Shown: piece by piece, positions 8,008-17,559 of the stretch | Position numbering within the stretch: the first letter of the stretch is position 1 | Layout: every line of letters begins with the position of its first letter | From: Halomonas sp. MCCC 1A13316 | Lineage (GTDB): Bacteria > Pseudomonadota > Gammaproteobacteria > Pseudomonadales > Halomonadaceae | Assembly: GCF_014931605.1 (NCBI RefSeq) | Contig: NZ_CP053382.1 | Span: 2,976,001 to 3,040,000, forward strand | Reading direction: 5' to 3' | DNA length: 64,000 bases | Notes under the pieces: model-generated | What the model saw: only the letters and a program-made list of their open reading frames with translations | Database searches by the model: none | Told to the model about the DNA's origin: nothing | Program-made: the position numbers and the translations under genes

Positions 8008-9459
8008 TCACAGCCCTAGCAGCCGTTCGATGGCCGCCATGTCCAGATGCGCTTCCAGGCAATCAGCCAGCCGATCGAGTTCCTGCTGACGATGGACCTG
8101 ATAGTCCACTGCGCCATCTTGCACCTCGAGCCCGCAGCGGGCCAGCAGCACCTCGCAGGCCTCGAGGCGATCGAACAGGCCGTGCAGGTAGGTGCCCATG
8201 ACCTGACCGTCGCTGCTGACGGCGCCATCGGACCTCCCCTCCAACTTACAGAGAGGCCGCTCCAGGGCGGGCCCTGTGCTGACGCCGTTGTGGATCTCGT
8301 AGCCGTCGATCGGCACACCCTCGGCTAGCAAGCGACCGCTTACGTTGCGCAACTGCTTGCCGGCCACCATGTGCGTCTCGAATTCGAGCAGACCGAATCC
8401 CGGCGCCGAGCCGGCCGGGCCTTCCAGGCCCGCCGGGTCGTGCACTGCTCGGCCCAGCATCTGGAACCCACCGCAGATGCCAAGCACGTAGCCGTCATAG
8501 CGCAGGTGGCGCCGGATAACGGCGTCCCAGCCTTGATCGCGCAGCCAGGCGAGATCGCTGCGAGTGCTCTTGCTGCCGGGCAGGATGATCAGGTCGGCCG
8601 CGGGGATCACCTGGCCGGGCCCGACGAAGGTCAGGTCCACCTGCGGGTGCAGGCGCAGCGGATCGAAGTCGTTGTGATTACTGATGCGCGGCAGTGCTGG
8701 CACTACCACCTTGAGCGTAGCGCCCTGGCCCATCCGGCCGCTGCGGCCAATGCTGTCCTCGGCGTCGAGCAGCAATCCCTGCAGATAAGGCAGCGTGCCA
8801 TATACCGGCTTGCCGGTACGCTCGGCCAGCCATTCGAGGCCTGGTTCGAGCAGGGCGATATCGCCGCGGAAGCGGTTGACGATGAAGCCGCGGGTACGTG
8901 AACGCTCGCTCTCACTGAGCAATTCCAGGGTGCCCACCAACTGTGCGAAGACCCCGCCGCGATCGATGTCACCAACCAGAATGACCGGGCAGTCGACCAT
9001 CTCGGCGAAGCCCATGTTGGCGATGTCGTTCGCGCGCAGATTGATTTCCGCCGGACTGCCCGCCCCCTCGGCGATGACGACATCGAAGCGTGACGACAGC
9101 GCTTGCCACGCCGCCAGCACGCTCTCGCGAGCCGTGCGCTTGTAGGCGTGGTAATCCAGCGCGTCCATGTGGCCGTGAACCCGGCCGCGCAGGATCACCT
9201 GAGCGCCGCGGTCGCTCTCGGGCTTGAGCAACACCGGGTTCATGTCGCTGTGAGGTGCAACACCCGCTGCCAGCGCCTGCAGCGCCGTGGAACGGCCGAT
9301 CTCGCCGCCGTCCACCGTCACCGCACTGTTAAGCGCCATATTCTGGGGCTTGAACGGTGCCACCGATACTCCGCGCCGCGCCAGCAGCCGGCACAGCCCT
9401 GCCACTACCGTGCTCTTGCCGGCATCCGAGGTGGTGCCCTGAACCATCAGGGTGGCCAT
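8008..9459 (-). CDS. cobQ: Cobyric acid synthase CobQ
   Basis: 483 aa from the ATG at 9459 ([16 protein letters not shown]). An in-frame ATG 15 bp upstream exists, but its own sequence (ATGGAGCG) supplies the GGAG ribosome-binding site for the inner start. The N-terminal dethiobiotin-synthetase-like ATPase domain has the P-loop [10 protein letters not shown], followed by KPQNMALNS. The C-terminal class I glutamine amidotransferase domain has the nucleophile in [13 protein letters not shown] and a histidine in [10 protein letters not shown]. It amidates four side chains of adenosylcobyrinic acid a,c-diamide. It is separated from the other minus-strand cobalamin genes by a plus-strand toxin-antitoxin pair, so it probably needs its own promoter. 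Confidence 0.96.
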   Translation of the reverse strand: MATLMVQGTTSDAGKSTVVAGLCRLLARRGVSVAPFKPQNMALNSAVTVDGGEIGRSTALQALAAGVAPHSDMNPVLLKPESDRGAQVILRGRVHGHMDALDYHAYKRTARESVLAAWQALSSRFDVVIAEGAGSPAEINLRANDIANMGFAEMVDCPVILVGDIDRGGVFAQLVGTLELLSESERSRTRGFIVNRFRGDIALLEPGLEWLAERTGKPVYGTLPYLQGLLLDAEDSIGRSGRMGQGATLKVVVPALPRISNHNDFDPLRLHPQVDLTFVGPGQVIPAADLIILPGSKSTRSDLAWLRDQGWDAVIRRHLRYDGYVLGICGGFQMLGRAVHDPAGLEGPAGSAPGFGLLEFETHMVAGKQLRNVSGRLLAEGVPIDGYEIHNGVSTGPALERPLCKLEGRSDGAVSSDGQVMGTYLHGLFDRLEACEVLLARCGLEVQDGAVDYQVHRQQELDRLADCLEAHLDMAAIERLLGL

Positions 9460-9480
9460 GGCTGAACGCTCCATTACAGT

Positions 9481-9509
9481 TTGTCGCGGCAGGAAAGTAG
9501 CACTATAGT
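9481..9509 (+). promoter_or_regulatory. Promoter of the toxin-antitoxin operon
   Basis: TTGTCG (9481-9486) and TATAGT (9504-9509) are spaced 17 bp, close to the sigma-70 consensus, and end 30 bp before the antitoxin ATG. The -10 lies inside the small palindrome ACTATAGT, a plausible autoregulatory site. The element sits in the 80-bp gap to the divergent cobQ start, so binding there could also affect cobQ. Confidence 0.6.
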
Positions 9510-9539
9510 ATCACTCAACGCCCATTGACGGTGAGCAGC

Positions 9540-9797
9540 ATGAAAGTCGAACTCGTTACCAACCTGAAGCGCCAGGCCACCAACATCCTTGCCGAGCTGC
9601 ATGGCTCCAAGGAACCGGTGCTCATCACGGAGCATGGGAAGCCCTCCGCGTACCTTGTCGACGTAGAAGACTACGAGTTCATGCAGCGTCGCCTGGCGTT
9701 GCTGGAAGGGCTCTCCCGCGGGGAGCGGGCCATACTCGAGGGGCGCACCTATCGACAGGACGAAGCCAAGGAAAAGATGCGCAAATGGCTGAGGTGA
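9540..9797 (+). CDS. Phd/YefM-family antitoxin
   Basis: 85 aa from the ATG at 9540 (MKVELVTNLKRQAT), preceded by a GGTGAG ribosome-binding site. An in-frame start 15 bp upstream is less well placed. The sequence shows the Phd/YefM N-terminal DNA-binding fold: TNLKRQATNILAELHGSKEP followed by VLITEHGKPSAYLVDVEDYE. The C-terminal tail is charged (EGRTYRQDEAKEKMRK), as expected for the segment that wraps the toxin. It would repress its own operon and neutralise the ParE/RelE-like toxin, whose start codon overlaps its end by 13 bp. The pair is inserted on the plus strand between two minus-strand cobalamin genes. Confidence 0.9.
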   Translation: MKVELVTNLKRQATNILAELHGSKEPVLITEHGKPSAYLVDVEDYEFMQRRLALLEGLSRGERAILEGRTYRQDEAKEKMRKWLR

Positions 9798-10096
9798 TAT
9801 GGGCAGAGCCCGCCCTCACCGATCTGGACGCCATTGCCGAACACATTGCCCTCGACAATCCTGCCGCCGCCAGTCATCTCGTCGAGGCCGTGTTGGACGC
9901 CACCGAGCGCTTGCAAGCCTTCCCGCAATCAGGGCGAATACCGACGGAGCTTCCCGAGAGCGTCTATCGGGAAGTCCTCGTGCCCCCCTGCCGTGTCTTT
10001 TACCGCGCAAGCGAGGAAGGTGTGCTCATACTCCATGTCATGCGCGAGGAGCGGCAGCTGCGAGCCTATCTACTGGAAGCCAGCCGCTCACGCTAG
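9785..10096 (+). CDS. ParE/RelE-family toxin of a type II toxin-antitoxin pair
   Basis: 103 aa, the usual size for the family. The ParE-like pattern is visible: IWAEPALTDLDAIAEHIALDNP, then LQAFPQSGRIPTELPESVYREV and VFYRASEEGVLILHVMREER in outline, the typical final strands of the RelE/ParE fold. ParE toxins poison DNA gyrase and RelE toxins cleave ribosome-bound mRNA. The DNPAAA and FPQSGR features point to the ParE side. The start overlaps the antitoxin end by 13 bp, so the two are translationally coupled. The convergent bluB remnant ends only 10 bp beyond its stop. Confidence 0.9.
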   Translation: MAEVIWAEPALTDLDAIAEHIALDNPAAASHLVEAVLDATERLQAFPQSGRIPTELPESVYREVLVPPCRVFYRASEEGVLILHVMREERQLRAYLLEASRSR

Positions 10097-10105
10097 GCTG
10101 ATTGG

Positions 10106-10638
<533 letters not shown>

Positions 10639-10642
<4 letters not shown>

Positions 10643-11250
10643 AGTTCGATGCCCTTCTGCGCCCTGATCCCCTGCTCCTTGAACGCGTGCTTCACCACGC
10701 GCATCTCGGTGGCGGTGTCGGCCAGCTCGACCAGCGCCTCCGGGGCATGGCGGCCGGTGACCACCACGTGTTGCATCATAGGCCGTGCCTGGAGTTCATC
10801 GAGCACACGGTCGAGATCGAGATATTCGTAGCGCAGGGCAATGTTGAGTTCATCGAGCAGCACCAGATCGAAACTGGGGTCCTGGAGCATGCCATGCACC
10901 ACCTCCCAGGCGGCTTCGGCGGCCTGGATGTCGCGCTCACGATCCTGAGTATCCCAAGTGAAGCCTTCGCCCATCACGTGGTACTCCACGCCCGGCTGGC
11001 GGCGAAAGAAAGCCTCTTCGCCGGTCTCCCGCCGACCCTTGATGAACTGCACCACGCCTACCTTCATGCCGTGGCCCAGCGCGCGGGCCAGCATGCCGAA
11101 GCCGGAGCTACTCTTCCCCTTGCCCGGGCCGGTGAGCACCAGCAGCAAACCCTGTTCGTTCTGGGCCCTGGCTATGCGCTCGCGCATGATGCGTTGCTTG
11201 TGCGCCATGCGCTCGGCGTGGCGCTGAGGATCCTTGGCGCTGTCTCGCAT
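10639..11250 (-). CDS. cobO: Cob(I)yrinic acid a,c-diamide adenosyltransferase (CobO/BtuR type)
   Basis: 203 aa, normal for CobO/BtuR/CobA. The P-loop is GPGKGKSSSGFGMLARALGH, followed by KVGVVQFIKGRRETGEE and DLVLLDELNIALRY, all signature blocks of this family. The N-terminal helix (AERMAHKQRIMRERIARAQ) is typical of enzymes that close the cobalamin site. It transfers the 5'-deoxyadenosyl group of ATP to the cobalt of the corrinoid. Its TGA overlaps the GTG start of the bluB remnant, and cobB lies 12 bp upstream. Confidence 0.96.
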
Positions 11251-11262
11251 AACGATCTCCCA

Positions 11263-12585
11263 TTACTCAGTGAAGCGCAGCGGCTCGCCGCGGAAAATGG
11301 CGGCCACCAGTCGCGGCGCCGAGGTGAAATAGCTGTGGAAATAGCTGGCTACCAACCTGCCCTCGACATAGACCGGCTCGGCCGGGCTCCCGGCCAGGCG
11401 CCGGGCATAGGCCGCCGGCGCCAGCGGCGTTTCCAGTAGCGAGTGGTGGTAGGTGTGGCCGCGCAGCTCGCCCGCATCGGCCGCCAGGCTCTGCAACCCC
11501 AGCGCGCTGAGCTTGCCGGCCATGCGTGCGCGTCCGGGCAGCAGTCCCAGCATGGCGTGTTCGGCGCCTTCGCCATCCGTCAGCGAATCCATGCAGGCCA
11601 TCAGCCCACCGCACTCGGCAAGGATCGGCCTGCCGGCGTCATGATGGTCGCGTATGGCGGCAAGCATCGGCGCATTGGCGGCGAATCTCGCCGCATGCAG
11701 CTCCGGGTAGCCGCCCGGAAGCCACATGGCATTGCATTCGGGCAACGCATCATCGGCCAGCGGCGAAAAGAACCTCAGTTCGGCACCCATGACATCGAGC
11801 AGGTCGAGATTGGCCCGGTAGAGAAAGGCGAAAGCGTCGTCCCGGGCCACGGCGATGCGCAAGCCCTCGAGCAGGCGAGGCGGCGGCTCGGGGGTCTCGG
11901 CCTCGAGAACCACTCGAGCCGGAAGACGGTCGAGGCCGGCTTCTTTCAGCACCTCGGCGGCGGCATCGAGCTGAGCATCGAGCCCAGCCAGCTCGCCGGC
12001 CTGAACGAGACCCAGGTGGCGATCGGGGATCTTCATCGCCTCGCTGCGCGGAACGGCACCGAGCAGCGAGAGTCCCGCCGGCATGCTCCCAGCCAACAGC
12101 CTGCCGTGGCCGGGGCTGCCGACGCGATTGGCGATCACCTCGTGTATGGCGAGATCGGGATGAAAGTTGGCCAGCCCCTGAGCTACGGCGCCGAAGGACT
12201 GGGCCATGCCCCAGGCATCGATCACCGGCAGCGCCGGCAGGCCGGCGAGAATCGCCAGGTCGGCGCTGGAGGGGTCGCCGTCGAACAGCCCCATGGAACC
12301 CTCGACCAGGATCAGGTCGGCCTCACGGGCAGCCTCGGCCAGGCGCCAGCGACACTCGTCTTCGCCTGTCATCCAGGGGTGCAACTGGTAGACCGGTTGG
12401 CCCGAGGCCACCTCTTGCAGCATGGGGTCGAGATAGTCGGGGCCGTGCTTGAACACCCGCACGCGGCGCCCGGCGTTGCGGTGTAGCCGCGCCAACGCCG
12501 CGGTGACCATGGACTTGCCCTGGCCGGAACCGGGAGCGGTAATCAGGGCGGCATGGGCCTCGCCGCGAATCGTCGAAGTCGTCAT
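11263..12585 (-). CDS. cobB: Cobyrinate a,c-diamide synthase
   Basis: 440 aa. The P-loop domain begins ALITAPGSGQGKSMVTAALA, followed by VFKHGPDYLDPMLQ and LVEGSMGLFDG. The C-terminal glutamine amidotransferase domain has WLPGGYPELHAARF and the nucleophile in ILAECGGLMACMD. It converts (hydrogeno)cobyrinic acid to the a,c-diamide using glutamine and ATP. The gene lies between btuD (1 bp intergenic gap) and cobO. Its presence in an uptake operon fits either de novo synthesis or salvage of incomplete corrinoids. Corrin-ring genes are not in this window. Confidence 0.95.
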   Translation of the reverse strand: MTTSTIRGEAHAALITAPGSGQGKSMVTAALARLHRNAGRRVRVFKHGPDYLDPMLQEVASGQPVYQLHPWMTGEDECRWRLAEAAREADLILVEGSMGLFDGDPSSADLAILAGLPALPVIDAWGMAQSFGAVAQGLANFHPDLAIHEVIANRVGSPGHGRLLAGSMPAGLSLLGAVPRSEAMKIPDRHLGLVQAGELAGLDAQLDAAAEVLKEAGLDRLPARVVLEAETPEPPPRLLEGLRIAVARDDAFAFLYRANLDLLDVMGAELRFFSPLADDALPECNAMWLPGGYPELHAARFAANAPMLAAIRDHHDAGRPILAECGGLMACMDSLTDGEGAEHAMLGLLPGRARMAGKLSALGLQSLAADAGELRGHTYHHSLLETPLAPAAYARRLAGSPAEPVYVEGRLVASYFHSYFTSAPRLVAAIFRGEPLRFTE

Positions 12586-12586
12586 A

Positions 12587-13354
12587 TCACCTCACGGGTA
12601 CGAAAACGGGGGCGCCGTCGATCTCGGCGGTGGCCAGGCGTTGACCGTAGAGCCGCTCCAGGGCGACGGGCACCAGCATGCGCTCGGCCGGCCCCCAGCA
12701 CGCCTCGCCGTCGGGGTAGAGCAGCAGCAGGTGGTCGCACCAGCGTGCCGCCAGGTTGAGGTCGTGCAGGCACATCAAGACGGCCTTGCCCTGTGCGGCC
12801 TGTTCGGAGAGCAGAGCCATCACCGCGGTCTGGTGGTGCAGGTCGAGATGGTTGGTGGGTTCGTCGGCAAGCCAGATACTCGGCGCCTGGGTCAGCACCG
12901 TGGCAATGGCCAGGCGCTGCCGCTCGCCGCCCGAGAGCGTGCTCACCAGCCGCTCGGCCAGGTGGTCTATGTCGAGTCGTTCCAGCGCCGCCTCGGCCAG
13001 GCGCAGGTCCACGGCCCCCTCCATCTGCCAGGGAGAAAGCCAGGGGTGACGGCCGATCAGCACGGTCTCCCGCACCGTGGCGGGAAAACCATCGTGGCGC
13101 TCCTGGAACACCAGCCCCAGGGTACGCGCCACCTGTCTTCGGCCCAGCGCGGCCAGCGGGCAGCCATCGACGAGTACCCGGCCAGCGCGGGGTGCGCGCA
13201 GCCCGGCCAGGGTATGAAGCAAGGTGGTCTTGCCGGCACCGTTGGGGCCGAGCACGCCCCACACCTGCCCCGGCTCGACGCTGAGCGAAAGCGGGCGACC
13301 GTCGCACCGCCCCGGCACGTCGACCACCAGCTCGCTGATCTCGAGACGATTCAT
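12587..13354 (-). CDS. btuD: Cobalamin ABC transporter ATP-binding protein (BtuD-like)
   Basis: 255 aa from the ATG at 13354, which overlaps the stop of the permease gene (TGATGA). The open frame extends far upstream, but that part is a shadow of the permease. Walker A is GPNGAGKTTLL, the signature is LSGGERQRLAIA, Walker B is IWLADEPTNHLD and the switch histidine is in CLHDLNLAARW. The domain arrangement matches the FecE/BtuD family that powers vitamin B12 or siderophore import. The position between btuC and cobB and the riboswitch upstream of btuB make cobalamin the substrate. Confidence 0.92.
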   Translation of the reverse strand: MNRLEISELVVDVPGRCDGRPLSLSVEPGQVWGVLGPNGAGKTTLLHTLAGLRAPRAGRVLVDGCPLAALGRRQVARTLGLVFQERHDGFPATVRETVLIGRHPWLSPWQMEGAVDLRLAEAALERLDIDHLAERLVSTLSGGERQRLAIATVLTQAPSIWLADEPTNHLDLHHQTAVMALLSEQAAQGKAVLMCLHDLNLAARWCDHLLLLYPDGEACWGPAERMLVPVALERLYGQRLATAEIDGAPVFVPVR

Positions 13355-14361
13355 CAGCGGCTCCGATACAGCAGGAACAGGAAAGTCGGCACGCCGAGCA
13401 GCGCCGTGATCACCCCTACCGGTAGCTGTTCCGGCGCGATCAGGGTCCGCGCCAAGGTATCGGCCAGCACCAGTAGGATGCCGCCTGCCAGTGCGCAAGC
13501 GGGCAGGATCAGGCGCTGGTCGTTGCCGAGCACCAGGCGCAGCATGTGCGGCACTACCAGACCGACGAAGCCGATGCTGCCGGCCGTGGTCACCGCCATC
13601 GCCGTGAGCACGCTGGCGGCAAGATAGATCGTCCATTCCAGCGGGCGCACTTTGACACCCAGCGCTGCCGCCTGCAGCGGGCCCCGCGCCATGACGTTGA
13701 GGCTACGGCCCAGCGGCATCAGCAGCAGGCAGATCAGCAATAGCAGCGCCAGCGGTGGCCAGGGCGTACGCGAATAGGAGAGGTCCCCCATCAGCCAGTA
13801 GAGCATGCCGGGTAGTCGCTCGGCGGGGCTCAGTGCCAGCATCAGGGTGATCACCGCACCCCAGCCGGCGGCGACTACCACCCCAGTGAGCAGCAGCCGC
13901 GACGGTGTCCAGCTGCCGGTACCGTGGGCCAGTCCGAAGACCAGCAGCGTCGAGAGAAAAGCCCCGGCGAAAGCCGAGCCGCTGATCAGCGCCCCGCCCA
14001 ACCCGGCAAGCATCGCCGCCAGCGCGCCCACCGAGGCTCCACCGGAGAGGCCCAGCACGTAGGGGTCGGCCAGCGGGTTGCGCAACAGCACCTGCATCAG
14101 GGCACCTGCCACGGCGAGCAGGCCACCCACGGCAAAGGCCGCCAGCGAACGTGGAATGCGCAGTTCGAGAATCAGCGTACGCGCCAGCGGGCTGCCCTCT
14201 CCGCCTACCACCGACCAGACATCGCCCAACGACAGCGCGGCACTGCCCAGCGTCACCGACAGCAGCAGCGCCGCCAGTCCCAGCAGGACAAGCACGCCCA
14301 GCGGCAGCCACAGCGAGCGGCGGCGGGGAATCGTCATCGCTTCAGCGCTTGCCGCGGGCAT
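13354..14361 (-). CDS. btuC: Cobalamin ABC transporter permease (BtuC/FecCD family)
   Basis: Up to 335 aa. A second ATG at 14337 (MTIPRRRS) is also plausible, and neither start has a strong ribosome-binding site. The FecCD family features are clear: LRIPRSLAAFAVGGLLAVAG and MQVLLRNPLADPYVLGLSGG (the second block continuing the first), and near the C-terminus GFVGLVVPHMLRL. About ten membrane segments are evident. It forms the membrane channel for corrinoid import with BtuD and receives substrate from BtuF. The start overlaps the end of btuF by 20 bp if the first ATG is used. Confidence 0.92.
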   Translation of the reverse strand: MPAASAEAMTIPRRRSLWLPLGVLVLLGLAALLLSVTLGSAALSLGDVWSVVGGEGSPLARTLILELRIPRSLAAFAVGGLLAVAGALMQVLLRNPLADPYVLGLSGGASVGALAAMLAGLGGALISGSAFAGAFLSTLLVFGLAHGTGSWTPSRLLLTGVVVAAGWGAVITLMLALSPAERLPGMLYWLMGDLSYSRTPWPPLALLLLICLLLMPLGRSLNVMARGPLQAAALGVKVRPLEWTIYLAASVLTAMAVTTAGSIGFVGLVVPHMLRLVLGNDQRLILPACALAGGILLVLADTLARTLIAPEQLPVGVITALLGVPTFLFLLYRSR

Positions 14362-15313
14362 GGTCGAGTTTCTTACATAACAACCGGCTGCCCTCCAGCA
14401 GCCGCGGCGTAGGCCGCTGAATCAGCGACGGCGGTACGAAGTAGAGGTTGTCGCGTTCGACCGCAGTCAGGTTCGGGTATTGCTCCCAGTGAGTCAGCCA
14501 CTCGCGGTTCTCCTCGCCCATGCCGCCGGCCAGGATTGCCTCGGGGTCGGCGGCGAGCACCGACTCGTCGTCGATGCGCGGCACCAGTCTCGACAGCTCG
14601 CCGAAAACGTTGACGCCGCCGCACAGGGTCAGCACCTTGCCGATCAGGTGCTCGTCGTTGATGGTCATCAGCGGCTCGTCCCATACTTGGTAGAACACCG
14701 GCATCGGCTCGGCGTCGGCATAGCGCTCGGCGAGCGCTGCCATGCCCTGGCGAAATTCGGTGGCAATGCGGTCTCCCTCCTCCCTGGTATCGGCAAGCAG
14801 GGCCAGTCGCTCGATGACGCTGGAGACGTCTTCGAACTCGCGCGGTTCGATATAGAACACCGGTACACCAAGGGACTCGATGGTCTCGAGCTGCTCGGGC
14901 GGGTTGCCGGTGGTCCAGCCGATCACCAGATCCGGGCGCAGCGAGACCAGTGCTTCGAGATCCATGCGGGTATGGCTGCCTACCGACGCCACCTCCCTGG
15001 CCTCGGGCGGATAGTCGCTATAGGCCACCACCGCCACCACCTTCTCCCCCGCCCCGGCCGCATAGACAAGCTCCGTCGCCCCCGGCGAGAGAGCGGCAAT
15101 GCGGCTGGCCGGCGCCTCGAGGCACACCTCGCGTTCACGGTCGTCGGTGGCACAGAGCGTATCGGCACGCGCCTCGCCGGCTCCCAGCACCGACAGGACC
15201 AGGGCCAGCAAGGCGCCGGTAAAGGCAGCGGGACCAGCGGCCCCACTGAAACGGAAGTTACTGGCCAAAGTGAACACTGACGAAGGCCGCACGGCCGGCG
15301 TTAATGTAGTCAC
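14342..15313 (-). CDS. btuF: Periplasmic cobalamin-binding protein (BtuF-like)
   Basis: Up to 323 aa. The first ATG lies 56 bp inside btuB, and shorter GTG or TTG starts at about 15277 or 15268 are possible. A signal peptide is present (hydrophobic AAFTGALLALVLSVLGAG, cleavage near ARA-DTL). The mature part is a class III binding protein: RIAALSPGATELVYAAGAG, VAVVAYSDYPPEAREVASVG, LRPDLVIGWTTGNPP, WLTHWEQYPNLTAV. It carries the ligand from BtuB to BtuCD. Gene order and the riboswitch support B12 rather than iron-siderophore binding. Confidence 0.9.
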   Translation of the reverse strand: MTTLTPAVRPSSVFTLASNFRFSGAAGPAAFTGALLALVLSVLGAGEARADTLCATDDREREVCLEAPASRIAALSPGATELVYAAGAGEKVVAVVAYSDYPPEAREVASVGSHTRMDLEALVSLRPDLVIGWTTGNPPEQLETIESLGVPVFYIEPREFEDVSSVIERLALLADTREEGDRIATEFRQGMAALAERYADAEPMPVFYQVWDEPLMTINDEHLIGKVLTLCGGVNVFGELSRLVPRIDDESVLAADPEAILAGGMGEENREWLTHWEQYPNLTAVERDNLYFVPPSLIQRPTPRLLEGSRLLCKKLDHARGKR

Positions 15314-17057
15314 GAGCGGTCGCGTACTCCTTGTCCAGCACGTTCTCCAGCGTCAGGCGGGCCGACCACAACGGGGCGAACTGCCAGCCGGCACGCAGGT
15401 TGACCAGACCGAAGCCGCCCAACCGCTCCTGGTTGGCCACATCGTCGTAGCGATGTCCTTGCAGGATCCAAGAGCCGCCCAGGGACCATTCGCCCAGAGC
15501 ACGGTCCACGTCAAAACGTGCACTCTTGGATGCACGACGGCGCAGTCGATTGCCACTCTCACGATCCTCCGGATCGATCCAGGTCAGTGCGGCAGCCAGC
15601 GTCCAGTCGCCGAGCTCGGCTCCACCCGATAGCTCGATGCCGCGTATACGCGCCTCGGCCACGTTCTGCGGCGCCCACATGCCGCCCTCGGTCGGCGCCC
15701 AGTCGATCATGTCTTCAAGCTCGGTCCGGTAGGCCGCGAGATCCCAGTACCAACGCTGGTACTGGCCGCGCACCCCCATCTCGACGGTGGCGGAGGATTC
15801 AGGGTCGAGCTCGGGATTGCCCGAATTCGGCCAGTAGAGATCATTGAACGTCGGCGCGCGGAATGCAGTGCCGTAGCTCGCTCGCAGCGTATGAGAACCA
15901 TCCAGATCATAGCCCAGCGCCAGGCTGCCGGTGACTTCGTCACCGTAGGCCTCGTTGTCGTCGTAGCGCAGGCCGGCCTGCAGCGCAACGGGGGAGAAAT
16001 CGAGCAGCCCTTGGGCGAACACGGCGGCATTGTCGCGGCTGGAGCTATCGTAATCCGTGGTGCCGGAAACCCTATCCTCGCTGTATTCGGCACCCGCTAT
16101 CAGCTCGTGCTGGCCGAAGTTCAGTGTGTTCTGCCAACGAGCGGTCTGGGTGCGAGTTTCGATGATCGAGGGAAAATCCGTATTGTAGGTGTCGAGACCA
16201 TCACGCGCTTCACTCAAGGTCAGGCGACTGGTCCACTGCTCGGTCACAGGCAGCTCGCCGTATATACCAGCCACTTGCTGGACGAAATCGCTCTCGCCGC
16301 TGTCGAACTCGTTATAGCCGCGGGCACGCATGGCCAGCAGACCCACCTCGGCACCACTATCGAAGGTATGGGCCAGGCGGGCCAAGGCCGAGGTATTGTC
16401 GTAGCCTCTGTCCTCGCCATCGCGCCGCACCGGTGTGCCGTCGGTGGTGAAGCGGCTGCCGGCGAAGCTGTAGCGGGTGCCACCACTGCTACCGGAAAGT
16501 CCCGCACTGTAGCGCTGGGTGTCGAAGGAACCACCGCCTGCGGAAAGGTATGGATACGGGCCGCCCTCTTCTGACTCGTGAGTGAAGAGTTGCACCACCC
16601 CGCCTACGGCATCTGCGCCATACAGGCTGCCGCGGGGCCCGCGCACGATCTCGGCACGCTGGAACATGCGCGGGTCGAGATAGTGCCAGGCAGCACCGCC
16701 CACAGTGGCGGAGCGCAGTCGAATACCGTCAATCATCAACACTGCCGATTCGGTACCGGTTCCGCGCAGATAGACGCTGCTGTTCTTGCCGAAGCTGCCG
16801 TTGGTGACGACATCCACCCCCGGCTGGCCGCGCAGCATCTCGGTAACGCTGGTGGGATCCTGGCGCCGCAGGGTGGCCTCGTCGAGCACGGTCACCGAGG
16901 AGAGCGTCTCGTCGGCGGTGCGCGGCGCCAACGTGGCGGTGACCACCAGCGGGTTGAGCGCGACGGTGTCGACATTCTCGCTTGTGGTGGCCTGGGCCTG
17001 AACGGCCAGAGGGAGGGCAGCCAGGCCGAAGGCGGCCAAGTGATACTTGGTTTTCAT
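15258..17057 (-). CDS. btuB: TonB-dependent vitamin B12 outer-membrane receptor
   Basis: 599 aa from the ATG at 17057 (MKTKYHLAAFGLAALPLAV), with an AAGGGA ribosome-binding site; E. coli BtuB is 614 aa. After the signal peptide (cleavage near QAQA) come a TonB-box-like DTVALNPLVVTATLAP and a plug domain with SVTEMLRGQPGVDVV, SSVYLRGTGTESAVLMIDG and GPRGSLYGADAVGGVVQ. The barrel ends with LENVLDKEYATARDY and FVSVHFGQ. It imports corrinoids with energy from TonB. A cobalamin riboswitch in its leader makes it the first gene of the btuB-btuF-btuC-btuD-cobB-cobO operon. Confidence 0.94.
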   Translation of the reverse strand: MKTKYHLAAFGLAALPLAVQAQATTSENVDTVALNPLVVTATLAPRTADETLSSVTVLDEATLRRQDPTSVTEMLRGQPGVDVVTNGSFGKNSSVYLRGTGTESAVLMIDGIRLRSATVGGAAWHYLDPRMFQRAEIVRGPRGSLYGADAVGGVVQLFTHESEEGGPYPYLSAGGGSFDTQRYSAGLSGSSGGTRYSFAGSRFTTDGTPVRRDGEDRGYDNTSALARLAHTFDSGAEVGLLAMRARGYNEFDSGESDFVQQVAGIYGELPVTEQWTSRLTLSEARDGLDTYNTDFPSIIETRTQTARWQNTLNFGQHELIAGAEYSEDRVSGTTDYDSSSRDNAAVFAQGLLDFSPVALQAGLRYDDNEAYGDEVTGSLALGYDLDGSHTLRASYGTAFRAPTFNDLYWPNSGNPELDPESSATVEMGVRGQYQRWYWDLAAYRTELEDMIDWAPTEGGMWAPQNVAEARIRGIELSGGAELGDWTLAAALTWIDPEDRESGNRLRRRASKSARFDVDRALGEWSLGGSWILQGHRYDDVANQERLGGFGLVNLRAGWQFAPLWSARLTLENVLDKEYATARDYINAGRAAFVSVHFGQ

Positions 17058-17269
17058 TCTGATTCCCTTGCTCGCCGTGCCTACCCGCACGGTCTTCTAG
17101 GCGAAGCCGGGGCGGCTTGGGAATCGAGAAAGGGAGAGTTGTGAGCGTCTGCCCTGCCTCGAGGTTACCCACCGCAACCCGGCATGAGAGGAACGCTGCA
17201 CAAATGCTTGCGGAGAGAATCGCTGCGCTGCGTGCGCCTTGCGCTTCATCCCACTCGTCGATTTGTGAA

Positions 17270-17490
17270 ACGTTTCCCGCTCTCTCGGGCCGGTCTCCGG
17301 GCTGACGAGCGAAGCAACGTCGCCATGACGCGCTTCGGGCCCATCGCCTTCCCATGCCGGGGCACAGTGGCGTGATGATGGACCCACACTCGATCACCGT
17401 TGCGGGGGCAGCGTCGGAATGCCTGTTCTCCCAAACCTGAAGAAAGGTCACCGACTTCCCGTTTAACCTCGAGAATTGAATGAGGCACCT
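17270..17490 (-). promoter_or_regulatory. Cobalamin (AdoCbl) riboswitch upstream of btuB
   Basis: Read on the minus strand, the conserved elements appear in the right order: TTAAACGGGAAGTCGGTGA, then GACGCTGCCCCCGCAACGGT, then the B12 box neighbour GCCACTG, then GGGAAGGCGATGGGC, then GTCAGCCCGGAGACCGGCC. The element ends about 210 nt before the btuB ATG. The intervening leader (17058-17269) holds no convincing gene. It contains a short hairpin AAGCCG/CGGCTT near 17104-17118, without a T-tract. By analogy, adenosylcobalamin binding should reduce expression of the uptake and salvage operon. Confidence 0.93.
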
Positions 17491-17559
17491 GAGAGTGGGC
17501 GTAAACTAGCAATAGCGAGGCTGGGCGTCAACGCATCGCTGCGCCCAGAATTAGACAGA

